Source of the DNA: Tessaracoccus rhinocerotis
GTDB lineage: Bacteria > Actinomycetota > Actinomycetes > Propionibacteriales > Propionibacteriaceae
Direction of reading: 5' to 3'
Length of the DNA stretch: 64,000 nucleotides
Assembly: GCF_007197885.1 (NCBI RefSeq)
Contig: NZ_VKKG01000002.1
Location: 593,201 to 657,200, forward strand
The translations under genes were made by a program, and so were the position numbers. A model generated the notes under the pieces. The model did no database searches. It saw only the letters and a program-made list of their open reading frames with translations, and had not been told where the DNA came from. This document shows, one piece after another, positions 26,852-36,722 of the stretch (position 1 is the stretch's first letter; each line of letters begins with the position of its first letter).

Positions 26852-27502
26852 ATGCAGCCAGCCGCCATCATCTTCGACCTCGACGGCACCCTGATTGACA
26901 CGGAGGCCGAGTGGGACGAGGTGCGGCGGGGACTCGCTGCCGACGCCGGCCTGCCCTGGCCCGACGGCAGCACGCAGGCGATGATGGGGATGTCCACCCC
27001 GGAGTGGGCGCTGCACCTGGTGGAGGTGGTGGGCCTGCCGATGACGCCGGAGGACGCCGCCCGCCTCACGATCGAGCACATGGCGCGTCGGCACGAGACC
27101 GACCTGAAGGTGCTGCCGGGCGCGGTGGCCGCCGTCCGCCTGCTCGCGCAGGAGTACCCCATGGCGGTGGCGAGCTCGTCCCCGCGGCTCCTGATCGAGT
27201 CCGCGGTGCATGCGCTCGGCCTCGACGACGCCTTCCCCGTGCGGGTCTCGACGGAGGAGGTGGCCGCGGGCAAGCCGGCCCCCGACGGCTTCCTGCGGGC
27301 GGCCGAACTCCTCGGCGTCGACCCCACGAGGTGCGTCGCGTTCGAGGACTCGACCAACGGCATCAAGTCGGCGCTGAACGCGGGCATGAAGGTGATCGTG
27401 GTGCCGCCCCACTTCCACCGGCCGGCGGACGAGCTGCTCGCTCAGACCCGGGTGCTGGACTCGCTGGAGGACCTGACGCTGGACGTCATCGCCGAACTCT
27501 GA
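26852..27502 (+). CDS. HAD family hydrolase (beta-phosphoglucomutase/phosphatase-like)
   Basis: 216-residue cytosolic HAD phosphatase. Motif I is FDLDGTLIDTE near residue 10, motif II AVASSS, motif III lysine in AAGKPAPDG, and motif IV FEDSTNGIKSA. A helical type-1 cap lies between motifs I and II. GGAGG precedes the ATG. It diverges from cobalamin riboswitch 1 and its substrate is unknown. Its last 61 bases overlap the 3' end of the convergent membrane-protein gene. Confidence 0.9.
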   Translation: MQPAAIIFDLDGTLIDTEAEWDEVRRGLAADAGLPWPDGSTQAMMGMSTPEWALHLVEVVGLPMTPEDAARLTIEHMARRHETDLKVLPGAVAAVRLLAQEYPMAVASSSPRLLIESAVHALGLDDAFPVRVSTEEVAAGKPAPDGFLRAAELLGVDPTRCVAFEDSTNGIKSALNAGMKVIVVPPHFHRPADELLAQTRVLDSLEDLTLDVIAEL

Positions 27503-29214
27503 GGAGTCTCGTCGCGCCGCGGGTCCACCGCGGCCACGAACAGCGCAACCAGCACCGCCGTGAAGTACAGCGGGTAGGCGAACACGTCGTCGCCCAGTTC
27601 CTCCCACGGCGAGATGTCGAAGAACCCGGTGGCGTCCCGGGTCAGTGCCGAGAACATCACCACGGTGGTCACGAACAAGATGTTGGCCAGGTACAGCAGG
27701 ACGCGCGTGCCCTGCGGGAAGCTCCTGGAGTCGCCATGGGTGAACTCCCCGTCGGTGAGCACCCGCCACGTGACACCGAACAGGATCGCGGCCAGGGCCG
27801 AGAACCCGATCACCGCTGCCAGGGGGTTCTCCAGGACGTGTCGGAAGTCGTGGAGGGTCAGGATGGCCGCGGCCGCCAGCAGGGCGGCGAGACGGCGCTG
27901 GTTCGCGCCCCGGGCCGCGACGACGGCCACGGTCGCCAGCAGCGCCAGCTGCAGCCACAGCCCGAGTGCTTCGCCGGAGAACCCGAGCGGCGCCTCGGGA
28001 CTCAGTGTCGTGAGCAGGAAGACGACCTGCGGTCCCATGAAGCTGGCCACCAGAACCGCGCCCAACCACTTGCCCCGCCCTGCCAGGCGCCATGCCGGGA
28101 GCAGGCAGAGTGCCCCGGCCACGAGGCGGCTGACGCTGGGAGCAAGGGCCTGGTTCGGGATTTCGGCCAGGTCCCAAAGCCAGTGCGGGCCCTCCACCTC
28201 GAGCTTCAGCAACAGGGCCTGGACACCGAGGAGGGACTGCGGCAGGACCATCCAGAGGGTGGCCAGGGCCGCCAACAGGTAGGAGACGCCACCGAAGCTG
28301 TCCGCGAGGGCACCGGTCTCGGCGCGCTCACGGTCCGGGACCTTGCGGGCCCGCACCACGAACGGCGCCGCAAGTGCCGCTGCGAGGGCCAGTGCCAGCA
28401 GTGTCCCGAACAGGTCCGGCAGCCACAGGTCGGTCGTGGTGCCGGCGAAGTCCATGACGCTCACCCAGCACCGCCACAGCACCAGGACGCCGATGAGGGC
28501 CTGCATCCCCAGCGGCCCGAGTCGTCGGGAGGCGACGGTGCCGACCGCCTCGCCGCTGGTCACCGCCACCTGGGTCAGCGCGGTACCGGCGGCCAGCAGC
28601 GCCGGGACCGCGAGCATCCAGACGAACTGCATCTGGGTGGTCAGGACCATCCCTCGCGTCTCGAAGCCGAGCCGCAGCGCCTCGTCGGCGTCGACCATGC
28701 CCAGCTGGGTGCAGCAGAACACGAGGACCGCCACCACCAGGACCTCGACGGTGCTGAAGCGGCGCCCGATCCGCACCAGGTGGAACACGACCAGGGCGAG
28801 CAGGGAACCGAGCGGGACCCACAGCAGCCACCCGTCGTCGCTCGTCTGGCTCACCGTGCCCGTGGTCGCGGCGGCCAGCGCCACCAGCGACACCACCCGC
28901 AGCGGCACCGAGAGGTGCAGCGCCGCGGTCTGGAGCAGCGTCATGGCAAGGAAGATCCCGATCGAGGTCATGGGCATCGCCGCCGAGGGCAGGTACATGT
29001 CCGGGCCGACGGGCACGAGGGCGCCTGCGCCGCGCATCTCCTCTGCGGCGATGATGTGGGCCAGCGCGGCGAGCACCGCGACGAGCGTCAGTGCCGCGAG
29101 CAGCCGCAGTGCGGGATGCCACTGCGCCGGCCGCAGCCTGCCGTCCCTGACGGGTGCCACCAGGACGTGACCGACGAACGCCGCCACCGCTCCCGCCTGC
29201 TGCCGCACCCTCAT
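27442..29214 (-). CDS. Polytopic membrane protein of unknown function
   Basis: 590-residue protein with roughly 14 or more hydrophobic segments spread over the whole length, a basic N-terminus and a polar Ser-rich C-terminal tail (DETPQSSAMTSSVRSSSESS). I recognise no catalytic motif. It overlaps the upstream beta-propeller protein gene by four bases (ATGA), so the two are probably co-translated and may act together at the membrane. The C-terminal tail is encoded antisense to the end of the HAD gene. Confidence 0.75.
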   Translation of the reverse strand: MRVRQQAGAVAAFVGHVLVAPVRDGRLRPAQWHPALRLLAALTLVAVLAALAHIIAAEEMRGAGALVPVGPDMYLPSAAMPMTSIGIFLAMTLLQTAALHLSVPLRVVSLVALAAATTGTVSQTSDDGWLLWVPLGSLLALVVFHLVRIGRRFSTVEVLVVAVLVFCCTQLGMVDADEALRLGFETRGMVLTTQMQFVWMLAVPALLAAGTALTQVAVTSGEAVGTVASRRLGPLGMQALIGVLVLWRCWVSVMDFAGTTTDLWLPDLFGTLLALALAAALAAPFVVRARKVPDRERAETGALADSFGGVSYLLAALATLWMVLPQSLLGVQALLLKLEVEGPHWLWDLAEIPNQALAPSVSRLVAGALCLLPAWRLAGRGKWLGAVLVASFMGPQVVFLLTTLSPEAPLGFSGEALGLWLQLALLATVAVVAARGANQRRLAALLAAAAILTLHDFRHVLENPLAAVIGFSALAAILFGVTWRVLTDGEFTHGDSRSFPQGTRVLLYLANILFVTTVVMFSALTRDATGFFDISPWEELGDDVFAYPLYFTAVLVALFVAAVDPRRDETPQSSAMTSSVRSSSESSTRV

Positions 29215-30926
29215 CGCAACCTCGTGTACTGCTGGTCCGGCGCGACGATGCCCACGCCCGTCGCGGTCGGGATGAGGTGGGCGCCGAAGCCGTCCCTGGC
29301 GGCGTCGGAGGGCCAGGAGGCCACCTCGCGACCCTGCAGGTCCAGCGCCAGGATCCGCTCGGTGTCGATGGCGATGATGCTGGCGTCAGCCATGGCGGTG
29401 TCGAAGAAGTCGCCGTCGAGGCGCCACAACCTCTCCAGGGTCTGGTCGTCGTAGGCGGTGATCGCCCGGCCCGACGCCGTGACGACGACGCCGTCGAAGG
29501 CGTGCAGGTCGTGGATGATCGCGTCGTGCATGTGCCGCCTGACCAGGACGGTCCCGTCTGGTGCGATTCGCTCCAGCCAGCTCAGGCCGGCCGAGTAGGC
29601 CTCGCCGCGCCCGCCACAGCTGAACGCCTCCGAGCGGTCGGAGAGAGAAGCCGTCGCCCGCTCCTGTCCCGCCTCGTCGAGAATGACCAGTTCCGCACCG
29701 GTGGTGCCCACCAGCGTCGTGGCTCCGCAGCCCACCGGCGTCGAGACCACCTGGTCGGCCAACGAGGTGGACCAGACACGCTCCCCGGTCCGTGCGTCGA
29801 GCGCGGTGACGTTGCCCGAACCGTCGGCCACCACCACCCGCCCGTCCACCAGCGCGGGGGGCAGCGTGGCGACGTCCGTGAGACCGGCCTCCCACTGCCA
29901 GACGCCCCGGATGTCGTGGGCGACGACCGTGGCGCGCGACGTGGCCGTGACCACCAGGTCCCCGAAGCTCGCGATCGCGAGGATGGCCCCGCCGGGATGG
30001 GCCCGGACGGCTCGGTCCACGTCGCCGCCGGGTGCGATCAGGAGGTCGCCGGTGGTCCGGTGGGCGACCACGAGTGCCTCGTCGGTCCCCACCTGCGGGA
30101 GGGCCGAGGCCCACACCATGGGCGGCGTCTTGTTCAGGTCGACGACCTCCGGCGCCCAGGACTGCGGCTTCCACGACGCGGGCACGCCGAGACCCGGATC
30201 CGTGGGGTTGGGGGAGTCGGCCACCGTCCCGGGGCCCCCGGCCACGACGCCCCTGCCCGGGCACCACGTCTCTGTGCTGTTGTTCGCGTCCGCGTCGCCG
30301 ACCCGCTCGGTCCGGGTGATGTCGAGGCAGCCATCCGCGGCGTGGGCGGTGTCGGTGGGCACGGCGGCGGAGGCTGAGAAGTCGTAGGGCATCGAGCCGA
30401 CCGCCTCGAAGCCGTCGAACTCGTTCACCGATCCGCTCGAGCGCCAACTGGCGCCGGCCGCCACGTCCGTGGGCAGCACCAGGGGAGCGGGCACCCACTG
30501 CCGCATCCGTTGGCCCGCCACGTCCAGACTCCGCCGGACGCCGTTCGCGCCCAGCTCGAGCGCCGTGACCGAGTGCGTCACCTCGCCACCAGAGACCGTG
30601 GTCTCCAACAAGCGCAGGAACGAGGATTCGAGGAGTTTCTCGGGGTCGTCGAGCGCGAAGAACAGTTGCATGGGGCCGCTGCTCATCATCGGACCGCCCG
30701 AGCTGAGCGCGTACTCCCGCACCGTCACGACGTCGTCGACCCGCTCCACCTCCCGATGCCCGTCGGGTGGCAGCAGCGCCGTCGCGTTCGTGCGGGGGAG
30801 AGCATCCTTCGGACGGGCCAGCACCGCGGTGGCCGCGACCAGTCCGACGAGCACGACGAGTGCGAGCACCAGCATGCCCGCACCCGCGCTGCGGCCCGCG
30901 CGGTCACGTCCCCCGTCCAGAGTCAC
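29211..30926 (-). CDS. Membrane-anchored PQQ-like beta-propeller protein
   Basis: About 571 residues. There is one N-terminal membrane segment (about residues 20-40). An extracytoplasmic region of unknown fold follows to about residue 240, with an isolated Cys pair (DGCLDI and ETWCPG). After it come repeated beta-propeller blades recognisable by DARTGERVWST, AHDIRGVWQWEAGL and AYDDQTLERLWRLDG. This PQQ-like repeat type is common in extracellular scaffold or sensor proteins and does not prove quinone binding. The start is uncertain, GTG 30926 or TTG 30932, with no clear ribosome site. It is paired with the membrane protein downstream. Confidence 0.72.
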   Translation of the reverse strand: MTLDGGRDRAGRSAGAGMLVLALVVLVGLVAATAVLARPKDALPRTNATALLPPDGHREVERVDDVVTVREYALSSGGPMMSSGPMQLFFALDDPEKLLESSFLRLLETTVSGGEVTHSVTALELGANGVRRSLDVAGQRMRQWVPAPLVLPTDVAAGASWRSSGSVNEFDGFEAVGSMPYDFSASAAVPTDTAHAADGCLDITRTERVGDADANNSTETWCPGRGVVAGGPGTVADSPNPTDPGLGVPASWKPQSWAPEVVDLNKTPPMVWASALPQVGTDEALVVAHRTTGDLLIAPGGDVDRAVRAHPGGAILAIASFGDLVVTATSRATVVAHDIRGVWQWEAGLTDVATLPPALVDGRVVVADGSGNVTALDARTGERVWSTSLADQVVSTPVGCGATTLVGTTGAELVILDEAGQERATASLSDRSEAFSCGGRGEAYSAGLSWLERIAPDGTVLVRRHMHDAIIHDLHAFDGVVVTASGRAITAYDDQTLERLWRLDGDFFDTAMADASIIAIDTERILALDLQGREVASWPSDAARDGFGAHLIPTATGVGIVAPDQQYTRLR

Positions 30927-30939
30927 GGTCAACAGGCTA

Positions 30940-31350
30940 GCCAGTCAGGGTGTCGCTGGCAGGGCTGCACGGCAAGGCCTCCGGCGCGATCATGGTGGTC
31001 CGCATGCCTGGTCTGGCCTCACCCGCCTGTGATGCCGGCGCGGAGCGCGGCGATCTGTTCCACGAGTTGCCCAGAGGGCGTTCGCTCAAGGCGAGTGTGA
31101 TTCCGTCGGCAGTCTCGACGATCCCACTGGGGGCGACCTTGGAACCGTATGGGATGACGTCGACCCCGAAGCCGTTGACCAGGAACCTGATCCCGGTTGC
31201 GTTCGGGCCGTCAATCAAGGGTTCGAGCGCCTCGTGGGAGTCCGGCGATGGTGTGGACCCAGTAGTCGCGGGCGAATGAGCCCACCAAGGTGAACTCAGG
31301 CACCAGTTTCCCGAGGTTCTGCAGGGCCTTCCGGGGTGGCGGAAGGTGAA
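30940..31350 (-). pseudogene. Remnant of an AbiEii-like nucleotidyltransferase
   Basis: Two out-of-frame pieces on the minus strand resemble AbiEii-type nucleotidyltransferases. One (about 31220-31345) reads LVPEFTLVGSFARDYWVHTI and ends in a stop shortly after AGLPRGARTLD. The other (from about 31218) reads ATGIRFLVNGFGVDVIPYG and then loses similarity. The DxD-bearing segment normally lying between these pieces is missing, so there has been a deletion plus a frameshift. The intact family includes type IV toxins. Here it is a dead relic beside a tRNA gene. Confidence 0.6.
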
Positions 31351-31358
31351 ATGAAGAC

Positions 31359-31396
31359 CCCCTGGTCAACTTGGCTTGCGCCTTGTCAACCAGGGG
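31359..31396 (-). terminator. Hairpin downstream of tRNA-Leu
   Basis: CCCCTGGT (31359-31366) and ACCAGGGG (31389-31396) are perfect 8-bp inverted repeats with a 22-base loop that can pair further in part. They lie 11 bases beyond the 3' end of tRNA-Leu on its strand, so termination is plausible. Confidence 0.4.
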
Positions 31397-31406
31397 TTCT
31401 GATCTG

Positions 31407-31492
31407 TGTCCGAGAGAGGACTTGAACCTCCACGCCCGATAAAGGGCACTAGCACCTCAAGCTAGCGCGTCTACCAATTCCGCCACCCGGAC
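31407..31492 (-). tRNA. tRNA-Leu (GAG)
   Basis: 86-base leucine tRNA with a long variable arm. The acceptor stem GTCCGGG/CTCGGAC has one G-U pair. The D arm contains GGCGGAATTGGTAGACGCGC. The anticodon stem is GCTAGC/GCTAGT around loop TTGAGGT, giving anticodon GAG. The T arm contains GGTTCAAGTCC. CCA is not encoded. It lies between the nucleotidyltransferase relic and the aldo/keto reductase. Confidence 0.96.
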
Positions 31493-31593
31493 AGGGTGTG
31501 TGTTCCGCTGGGGAACGCGACAACAAAAGATAGCAGGAGCGTCCCCGTCGACACAATTCGGCCCCGTGGGTCGTCGCCCGTCGCGTGGGTCCC

Positions 31594-32556
31594 TCAGCTG
31601 CGGTGCCCGTTCGGGCCCCCGGAGACGTCGTCGAGGGCCGAGACGATGGGAGCCACCAGACGCTTGGTGTCCGTCTCCAACAGCTCCGCGAGCTGGGTGC
31701 GGTTCCGGGGCCCGATGAGTGCGGATGCCACCTGGGGCGCGTCGCGAACCCACAGCAGGGCCACCTGCGCCGGTGTCAGTCCCAGCCCCTCTGCCGCCTT
31801 GGCCACGGCGTCCACGACCGCCCTGGAGCGGGGCTGCAGGTAGGGCTCGAGGAACCATGAGAAGTGGTCGGCGGCGGCCCGGGAGTCGCGTGGGATCCCG
31901 GTCCGGTACTTCCCTGTCAGGGCGCCGCGGCCGAGGGCGGACCAGGCGAGCAGGCCCATGCCGTGGTGCTCGGCCCCGCCGATGACCTCCACCTCGGCGC
32001 GGCGGGCCAACAGGGAGTACTCCACCTGGACCGAGGCCAGCGGGGTCCGGTTGCCGAGGGCCTTCTGCCAGGTGGCAGCCGTGGCCAGCTGCCAACCCAC
32101 GAAGTTCGACACGCCCGCGTACCTGACCAGGCCTCGCGAGACCGCCGAGTCGATGGCCGAGAGCGTCTCCTCGATCGGCGCCTCGCCCCAGGCGTGCACC
32201 TGCCACAGGTCCACGTGGTCGGTGTTCATCCTGCGCAGCGACTGCTCCAGGTCCGCGAGCATCGCGCCGCGGGAGGTGTCCATCACGCGCTTGCCGTCAC
32301 GGATCACGAAGCCGCCCTTGGTGGCAACGACGAGGTCCTCGCGCGGGAGCCCGCCGGCGAACAGCTTGCCGATCATCTTCTCCGCGACGCCGCCGCCATA
32401 GGCGGGAGCCGTGTCGATCAGGTTCCCGCCGGCCTCGACGAAGTCCACCACCAGCGCGCGGGCCTCCTCCCACTTCACGTCCCGGCCCCAGGCCATGGTG
32501 CCGATCCCGAGAGGGGAGACGCGCAGGCCGGAACGGCCCAGGGATCGAAGTTCCAT
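31594..32556 (-). CDS. Aldo/keto reductase
   Basis: 320-residue NADPH-dependent oxidoreductase of the TIM-barrel AKR superfamily. The catalytic tetrad is visible: Asp in NLIDTAPAYGGG, Tyr in the same segment, Lys in VVATKGGF and His in LWQVHAWG. The cofactor-binding C-terminal part contains IGPRNRTQLAE. The substrate is unknown. It ends nine bases after the uppP stop region and may be read with uppP, which lies directly upstream. Confidence 0.9.
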   Translation of the reverse strand: MELRSLGRSGLRVSPLGIGTMAWGRDVKWEEARALVVDFVEAGGNLIDTAPAYGGGVAEKMIGKLFAGGLPREDLVVATKGGFVIRDGKRVMDTSRGAMLADLEQSLRRMNTDHVDLWQVHAWGEAPIEETLSAIDSAVSRGLVRYAGVSNFVGWQLATAATWQKALGNRTPLASVQVEYSLLARRAEVEVIGGAEHHGMGLLAWSALGRGALTGKYRTGIPRDSRAAADHFSWFLEPYLQPRSRAVVDAVAKAAEGLGLTPAQVALLWVRDAPQVASALIGPRNRTQLAELLETDTKRLVAPIVSALDDVSGGPNGHRS

Positions 32557-32565
32557 CCCGACAGC

Positions 32566-33390
32566 CTAGGACGCCTGCAGGACGCCGGTCAGCAGCAGCG
32601 TGGCCACCACGGCAGCGAGCCCGAGTCGGTAGTAGACGAAGCCGCGGAACGTGTGCGTGGAGATGAACCTGATCAGCCACGCGATCACCGCGTAGCCGAC
32701 CAGGAAGGCCAGGATGGTGGCGACGACGGTCGGTCCCCAGGCCGTGGTTCCGTCGCCGATGTCCTTCAGCTTGTACAGTCCCGAGCCGAACACCGCCGGG
32801 ATCGCCAACAGGAAGGCGTAGCGGGTGGCGGCCTCGCGGGTGTAGCCCATGTAGAGGCCCGCAGAGATGGTTGCCCCGGAGCGGGAGACGCCCGGGATCA
32901 GCGCGGCGGCCTGGAACAGGCCGTAGAGGAGGCCGTGGCCCCACGAGAGGTCCTTCAGCTCGCGGGTGTTGCGCTCGCCCACGCGGTCGGCGAAGAACAG
33001 CACGACCGCGACGCCGGCGAGCATCGCAACGGTGATCCAAAGGTTGCGCAGTGTTGAGTCGATGGCGTCCTGGAACAGCAGGCCAAGGACCACGATCGGG
33101 ATGGAGCCGATGATCACCAGCCAGCCCATCCTGACGTCCGGGTCGTCTCGTTCCTGCCTGCCGACAAGCGCCAGGCACCACTTCTTGATGATCCGGACGA
33201 TGTCTGACCAGAAGTAGACCAGGACCGCAGTCTCCGTGCCGAGCTGCGTGACCGCCGTGAACGCCGCACCGGGGTCGCGTCCCTCGAACAGCAACTGGCC
33301 GATGATGGACACATGCGCGCTCGACGAGATGGGCAGGAACTCCGTGAGCCCCTGCACGATCCCGAGGACGATCGCCTCGAACCAACCCAC
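32566..33390 (-). CDS. uppP: Undecaprenyl-diphosphatase UppP (BacA)
   Basis: 274-residue integral membrane enzyme that dephosphorylates undecaprenyl pyrophosphate to recycle the lipid carrier for peptidoglycan. Conserved motifs are [18 protein letters not shown] near the N-terminus and the central [14 protein letters not shown] with the catalytic Ser/Arg region. About eight membrane segments are present. The start is GTG at 33390 with AAGGAGA upstream. Longer in-frame sequence upstream lacks similarity. Confidence 0.95.
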   Translation of the reverse strand: MGWFEAIVLGIVQGLTEFLPISSSAHVSIIGQLLFEGRDPGAAFTAVTQLGTETAVLVYFWSDIVRIIKKWCLALVGRQERDDPDVRMGWLVIIGSIPIVVLGLLFQDAIDSTLRNLWITVAMLAGVAVVLFFADRVGERNTRELKDLSWGHGLLYGLFQAAALIPGVSRSGATISAGLYMGYTREAATRYAFLLAIPAVFGSGLYKLKDIGDGTTAWGPTVVATILAFLVGYAVIAWLIRFISTHTFRGFVYYRLGLAAVVATLLLTGVLQAS

Positions 33391-33474
33391 GTCGTGTCTC
33401 CTTGCTGTTCGGAACTCTGCCGAGGGCAACTGTAGACCGCCTCGTCCGCACCCCGGCCAGCTACGTTTGTGGAC

Positions 33475-34128
33475 ATGACAACACTCGTCCTCGTCCGCCA
33501 TGGCCGCTCCCGCGCCAACGCCGACGGTGTGCTGGCCGGGCGCGCCGACGGCGTGGAGCTCGACGACGTCGGGCGCCAGCAGGCGCAACGGCTCGGTGAG
33601 TTGCTCTCGGGCGCCGGAATCGCGGCCGCCTACCGCTCGCCGATCCTGCGCTGCGCCCAGACCGCCGAGGAGCTGGGGTTCCCGGAGGCCGTCGTCGTCG
33701 ACGGCCTCAGCGAGTGCGACTACGGCGAGTGGACCAACCGGAAGCTCGCGGACCTGACCTCCGAGCCCCTTTGGCGCACGGTCCAGGACTCGCCGTCGCA
33801 GGTCCGGTTCCCCGGCGGCGAGTCGATGCTGGAGATGCGCGACCGATGCGTCTCGGCGGTCGCCGACATCGTCTCCCGCCACCCGGGGGAGACCGTGCTG
33901 CTGGTCAGCCACGGGGACCCGATCAAGGCCATCCTCTCCGACGCGCTCGGCCAGCGCTTCGACGACTTCCAGCGCCTCAATGTCGCCCCGGCGTCGGTGA
34001 GCGTTGTCAGCCACGCCCCCGAGAGCGCCCCCTTCGTCGTGTGCGTGAACGCCAACACCGACGTCGCCGCCCTGCTCGCGCCCAGACAGGCCCCGACGGT
34101 CGGTGGCGGCGACACACCCGAGAAGTAG
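33475..34128 (+). CDS. Histidine phosphatase (phosphoglycerate-mutase-like) family protein
   Basis: 217-residue member of the histidine phosphatase superfamily. It has [10 protein letters not shown] with the phospho-acceptor His near residue 9, [13 protein letters not shown] with the phosphate-binding Arg, and [12 protein letters not shown] with the second His. [13 protein letters not shown] is the usual acid loop. I chose the ATG at 33475 over a GTG six bases upstream. The gene heads a row with DUF3090, SCO1664 and mshC that recurs in actinobacteria. The substrate is unknown. Confidence 0.88.
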   Translation: MTTLVLVRHGRSRANADGVLAGRADGVELDDVGRQQAQRLGELLSGAGIAAAYRSPILRCAQTAEELGFPEAVVVDGLSECDYGEWTNRKLADLTSEPLWRTVQDSPSQVRFPGGESMLEMRDRCVSAVADIVSRHPGETVLLVSHGDPIKAILSDALGQRFDDFQRLNVAPASVSVVSHAPESAPFVVCVNANTDVAALLAPRQAPTVGGGDTPEK

Positions 34129-34137
34129 GCTGGCCCC

Positions 34138-34668
34138 ATGCTGCTCGAGTTCCCGCACCCCGACCGCTGCGTCGTCGGCACCATCGGAGAGCCGGGGAAC
34201 CGGCTGTTCATCATCCAGGTCTCCCAGGGGGGCACCCTGGTCGCCGTTGCCGTAGAGAAGCAGCAGGTCCAGATGCTGGGCCGACGCATCGGTGAAATCC
34301 TCGATCAGCTCCAGTCGCTCGGCAGGGCGGACGCCGAGGGGGAGGAACCCACCGACCTCGGCCCGCTGGACGCGCCCCTGGAGGTGGAGTTCCGCGTCGG
34401 TGCCATCGGACTGGCCTGGGACGCCGAACGCGGTGCCATCCAACTCGAACTGTTCTCGGTGGACCTCGGCGAGGAGGCTCCCGACGACGACTCCCACAAC
34501 GTCCTGGTCCAGATCTGGCTGACTCCCCGCCTCGCGCGGGAGTTCTCGCTGCGCGCCGAGGTCATCGTCGCCTCGGGCCGCCCGGCGTGCCCGTTCTGCA
34601 GTCAGCCGATCGAGCCCGGCGGCCACATCTGCCCCCGTTCCAACGGGTACCGGGGACCCCTGTTCTGA
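34138..34668 (+). CDS. DUF3090 family protein
   Basis: 176-residue conserved actinobacterial protein. The N-terminus reads [23 protein letters not shown]. The C-terminus has a zinc-ribbon-like [22 protein letters not shown]. No enzymatic motif is known to me. Its stop overlaps the ATG of the SCO1664 gene by one base, so they are co-translated. Confidence 0.9.
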   Translation: MLLEFPHPDRCVVGTIGEPGNRLFIIQVSQGGTLVAVAVEKQQVQMLGRRIGEILDQLQSLGRADAEGEEPTDLGPLDAPLEVEFRVGAIGLAWDAERGAIQLELFSVDLGEEAPDDDSHNVLVQIWLTPRLAREFSLRAEVIVASGRPACPFCSQPIEPGGHICPRSNGYRGPLF

Positions 34669-35411
34669 TGGCTGCCACCGGCCCCGACGGCGGGCTCGAG
34701 GTGGTGGGTCGACTCACCGAGGCGTCGAACGCGACCTTTCTGGCCCGGGACGAGTCGGAGGTGCTGTGGGTGTACAAGCCCGTGGCGGGGGAGAAGCCGC
34801 TTTGGGACTTCCCGCAGCGCACGCTCGGGCGCCGGGAGGTCGCCGCGCACCTCGTCAGCGACCACTTCGGCTTCGACGTGGTCCCCCTCACCCTGTGGCA
34901 CGAGGGCCCGCTCGGCGAGGGCTCGGTGCAGCGCTGGGTGGAGGGCAACATCACCCACCTGGTCGACGTCATCAGGCCGGAGGACCTGGACGAGTCCTGG
35001 CTCCCCGTGGTCGCCGGCGTGGACGGCGAGGACCGGCCCGTGGTGCTCGTCCACCGCGACGACGCCGCCCTGCGCCGCACCTGCCTGTTCGACCTCGTCA
35101 TCAACAACTCCGATCGCAAGGCCGGGCACCTCGTCTCCGACGGGCAGCACCTGTTCGGCGTCGACCACGGCGTCAGCCTGCACGTCGACGAGAAGTTCCG
35201 CACCGTCCTGTGGGGGTTCGCCGGGCAGCAACTCACGGGGGCCGAGCGCGAACAGTTGGCGGTCGTCGCCGCGCTCGACCTGCCCACTCCCGAGGGTCTG
35301 ACCGCCCAGGAGTGGGAGCAGGTGGCCGCGCGTGCTCAGGCCCTCCTGGACGCGGGCACGCTGCCCGCGCCGTCGGGCCGGTGGCCTGCCATCCCATGGC
35401 CGCCGTGGTGA
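34668..35411 (+). CDS. SCO1664 family (kinase-fold-like) protein
   Basis: 247-residue protein of the SCO1664 family, distantly like phosphatidylinositol 3/4-kinase folds. It has [17 protein letters not shown] (candidate nucleotide-contacting Lys), [14 protein letters not shown] (catalytic-loop-like with Asn/Asp) and [11 protein letters not shown] (DxG-like). Together these suggest ATP binding. The biochemical role is not established. It is conserved with DUF3090 and mshC. Confidence 0.87.
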   Translation: MAATGPDGGLEVVGRLTEASNATFLARDESEVLWVYKPVAGEKPLWDFPQRTLGRREVAAHLVSDHFGFDVVPLTLWHEGPLGEGSVQRWVEGNITHLVDVIRPEDLDESWLPVVAGVDGEDRPVVLVHRDDAALRRTCLFDLVINNSDRKAGHLVSDGQHLFGVDHGVSLHVDEKFRTVLWGFAGQQLTGAEREQLAVVAALDLPTPEGLTAQEWEQVAARAQALLDAGTLPAPSGRWPAIPWPPW

Positions 35412-35443
35412 GGCCGGCGTCGACGAGGCGGTAGGTTGGTCGC

Positions 35444-36694
35444 ATGTATGCGTGGGCCCCAGTAGCTGTTCCCAGCCTCCCCCCGTCGGAGGACGTCCCG
35501 GACCGCCTCTTCCTGCACGACACCGCCAGCGGTGGACCGATCGCGGCCGATCCGTCGTCCGGCTCCGCGCGGATGTACGTGTGCGGAATAACCCCGTACG
35601 ACGCCACCCACTTGGGGCACGCCAACACCTACGTCTCCTTCGACCTGGTGAACCGCGTCTGGCGCGACCTCGGCCTGGAGGTCAACTACACCCAGAACGT
35701 CACCGACGTCGACGACCCGCTCCTCGAGCGCGCCGAGCAGACCGGGCAGGACTGGGAGGAACTCGCTGCCGACCAGATCGAACTGTTCCGCAGCGACATG
35801 GAGGACCTCCGTGTCATCCCGCCGGACCACTACATCGGCGCAGTCGAGTCCATCGCCTGCGTGATCGACCTGGTGAACCGGCTCGTGCCCACCGGGCTGG
35901 TCTACCAAGTGGCCGACGACGAGCACCCGGACTGGTACTTCGACGTCACCAGGGCGCCCGGGTTCGGGGGCGTCAGCCACCTCGACGAGCAGCAGATGAC
36001 CGAGGTCTTCGCCGAACGCGGGGGAGATCCGGATCGGCCCGGCAAGCGGCACCCCCTCGACTGCCTCCTGTGGCGCTTCGCGCGCCCGGGTGAGCCCAGT
36101 TGGTCCTCCGATCTCGGCGCCGGCCGCCCCGGCTGGCACATCGAGTGCACCGCGATCGCGCTGCGCTACCTCGGCTCGGCCTTCGACGTCCAGGGCGGCG
36201 GCTCCGACCTGGTCTTCCCGCACCACGAGATGTGCGCGGCGGAGGCGATCGTGGCCACCGGGGGCGAGCACCTCGCCGACGCCTTCGTGCACACCGGCAT
36301 GGTTGGGCTCGACGGCGAGAAGATGAGCAAGTCCAAGGGCAACCTGGAACTCGTCAGTCGGCTGCGCCACGGCGGTGCGGACCCGATGGCGATCCGGCTG
36401 GCGCTGCTGGACCACCACTACCGCGAGGACTGGGAGTGGACGCCCGACCAACTGGAGGCCGCCACCGAGCGCCTCGCCCGCTGGCGCAGCGTCCTCAACA
36501 ACGGCGTCGCGCTGCCTGCCACCGAGACCATCGCAGCGATGCGCAAGGCACTCCGCAACGACCTCGACGCACCCTCCGCCCTGCGCGCGGTCGACTCGTG
36601 GGTGGCGGGTAGCCTCGCCGTCGACTCCGACGAGACCGGCTCCATCGCGGAGGTCGCGGCCGCGGTGGACGCCCTGCTGGGTGTGAGACTGTGA
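35444..36694 (+). CDS. mshC: Cysteine:glucosaminyl-inositol ligase MshC (mycothiol synthesis)
   Basis: 416-residue ATP-dependent ligase joining cysteine to GlcN-inositol, the third step of mycothiol biosynthesis. It derives from cysteinyl-tRNA synthetase. [20 protein letters not shown] holds the zinc-binding Cys and the HIGH-type motif, and KMSKSKGN is the second nucleotide motif. The anticodon-binding C-terminal domain of CysRS is lacking. The N-terminal [13 protein letters not shown] extension and the ITPYDATH wording distinguish MshC from CysS. The gene places the organism among mycothiol-producing actinobacteria. Confidence 0.95.
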   Translation: MYAWAPVAVPSLPPSEDVPDRLFLHDTASGGPIAADPSSGSARMYVCGITPYDATHLGHANTYVSFDLVNRVWRDLGLEVNYTQNVTDVDDPLLERAEQTGQDWEELAADQIELFRSDMEDLRVIPPDHYIGAVESIACVIDLVNRLVPTGLVYQVADDEHPDWYFDVTRAPGFGGVSHLDEQQMTEVFAERGGDPDRPGKRHPLDCLLWRFARPGEPSWSSDLGAGRPGWHIECTAIALRYLGSAFDVQGGGSDLVFPHHEMCAAEAIVATGGEHLADAFVHTGMVGLDGEKMSKSKGNLELVSRLRHGGADPMAIRLALLDHHYREDWEWTPDQLEAATERLARWRSVLNNGVALPATETIAAMRKALRNDLDAPSALRAVDSWVAGSLAVDSDETGSIAEVAAAVDALLGVRL

Positions 36695-36722
36695 CCGCGA
36701 CCGAGCCGGTAGGCTGCGCAGC

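Noticed and set aside
31384..31396. Integration attachment site next to tRNA-Leu.
   Set aside because: No direct repeat of the tRNA 3' end and no integrase are visible; the repeat here is inverted and looks like a terminator.
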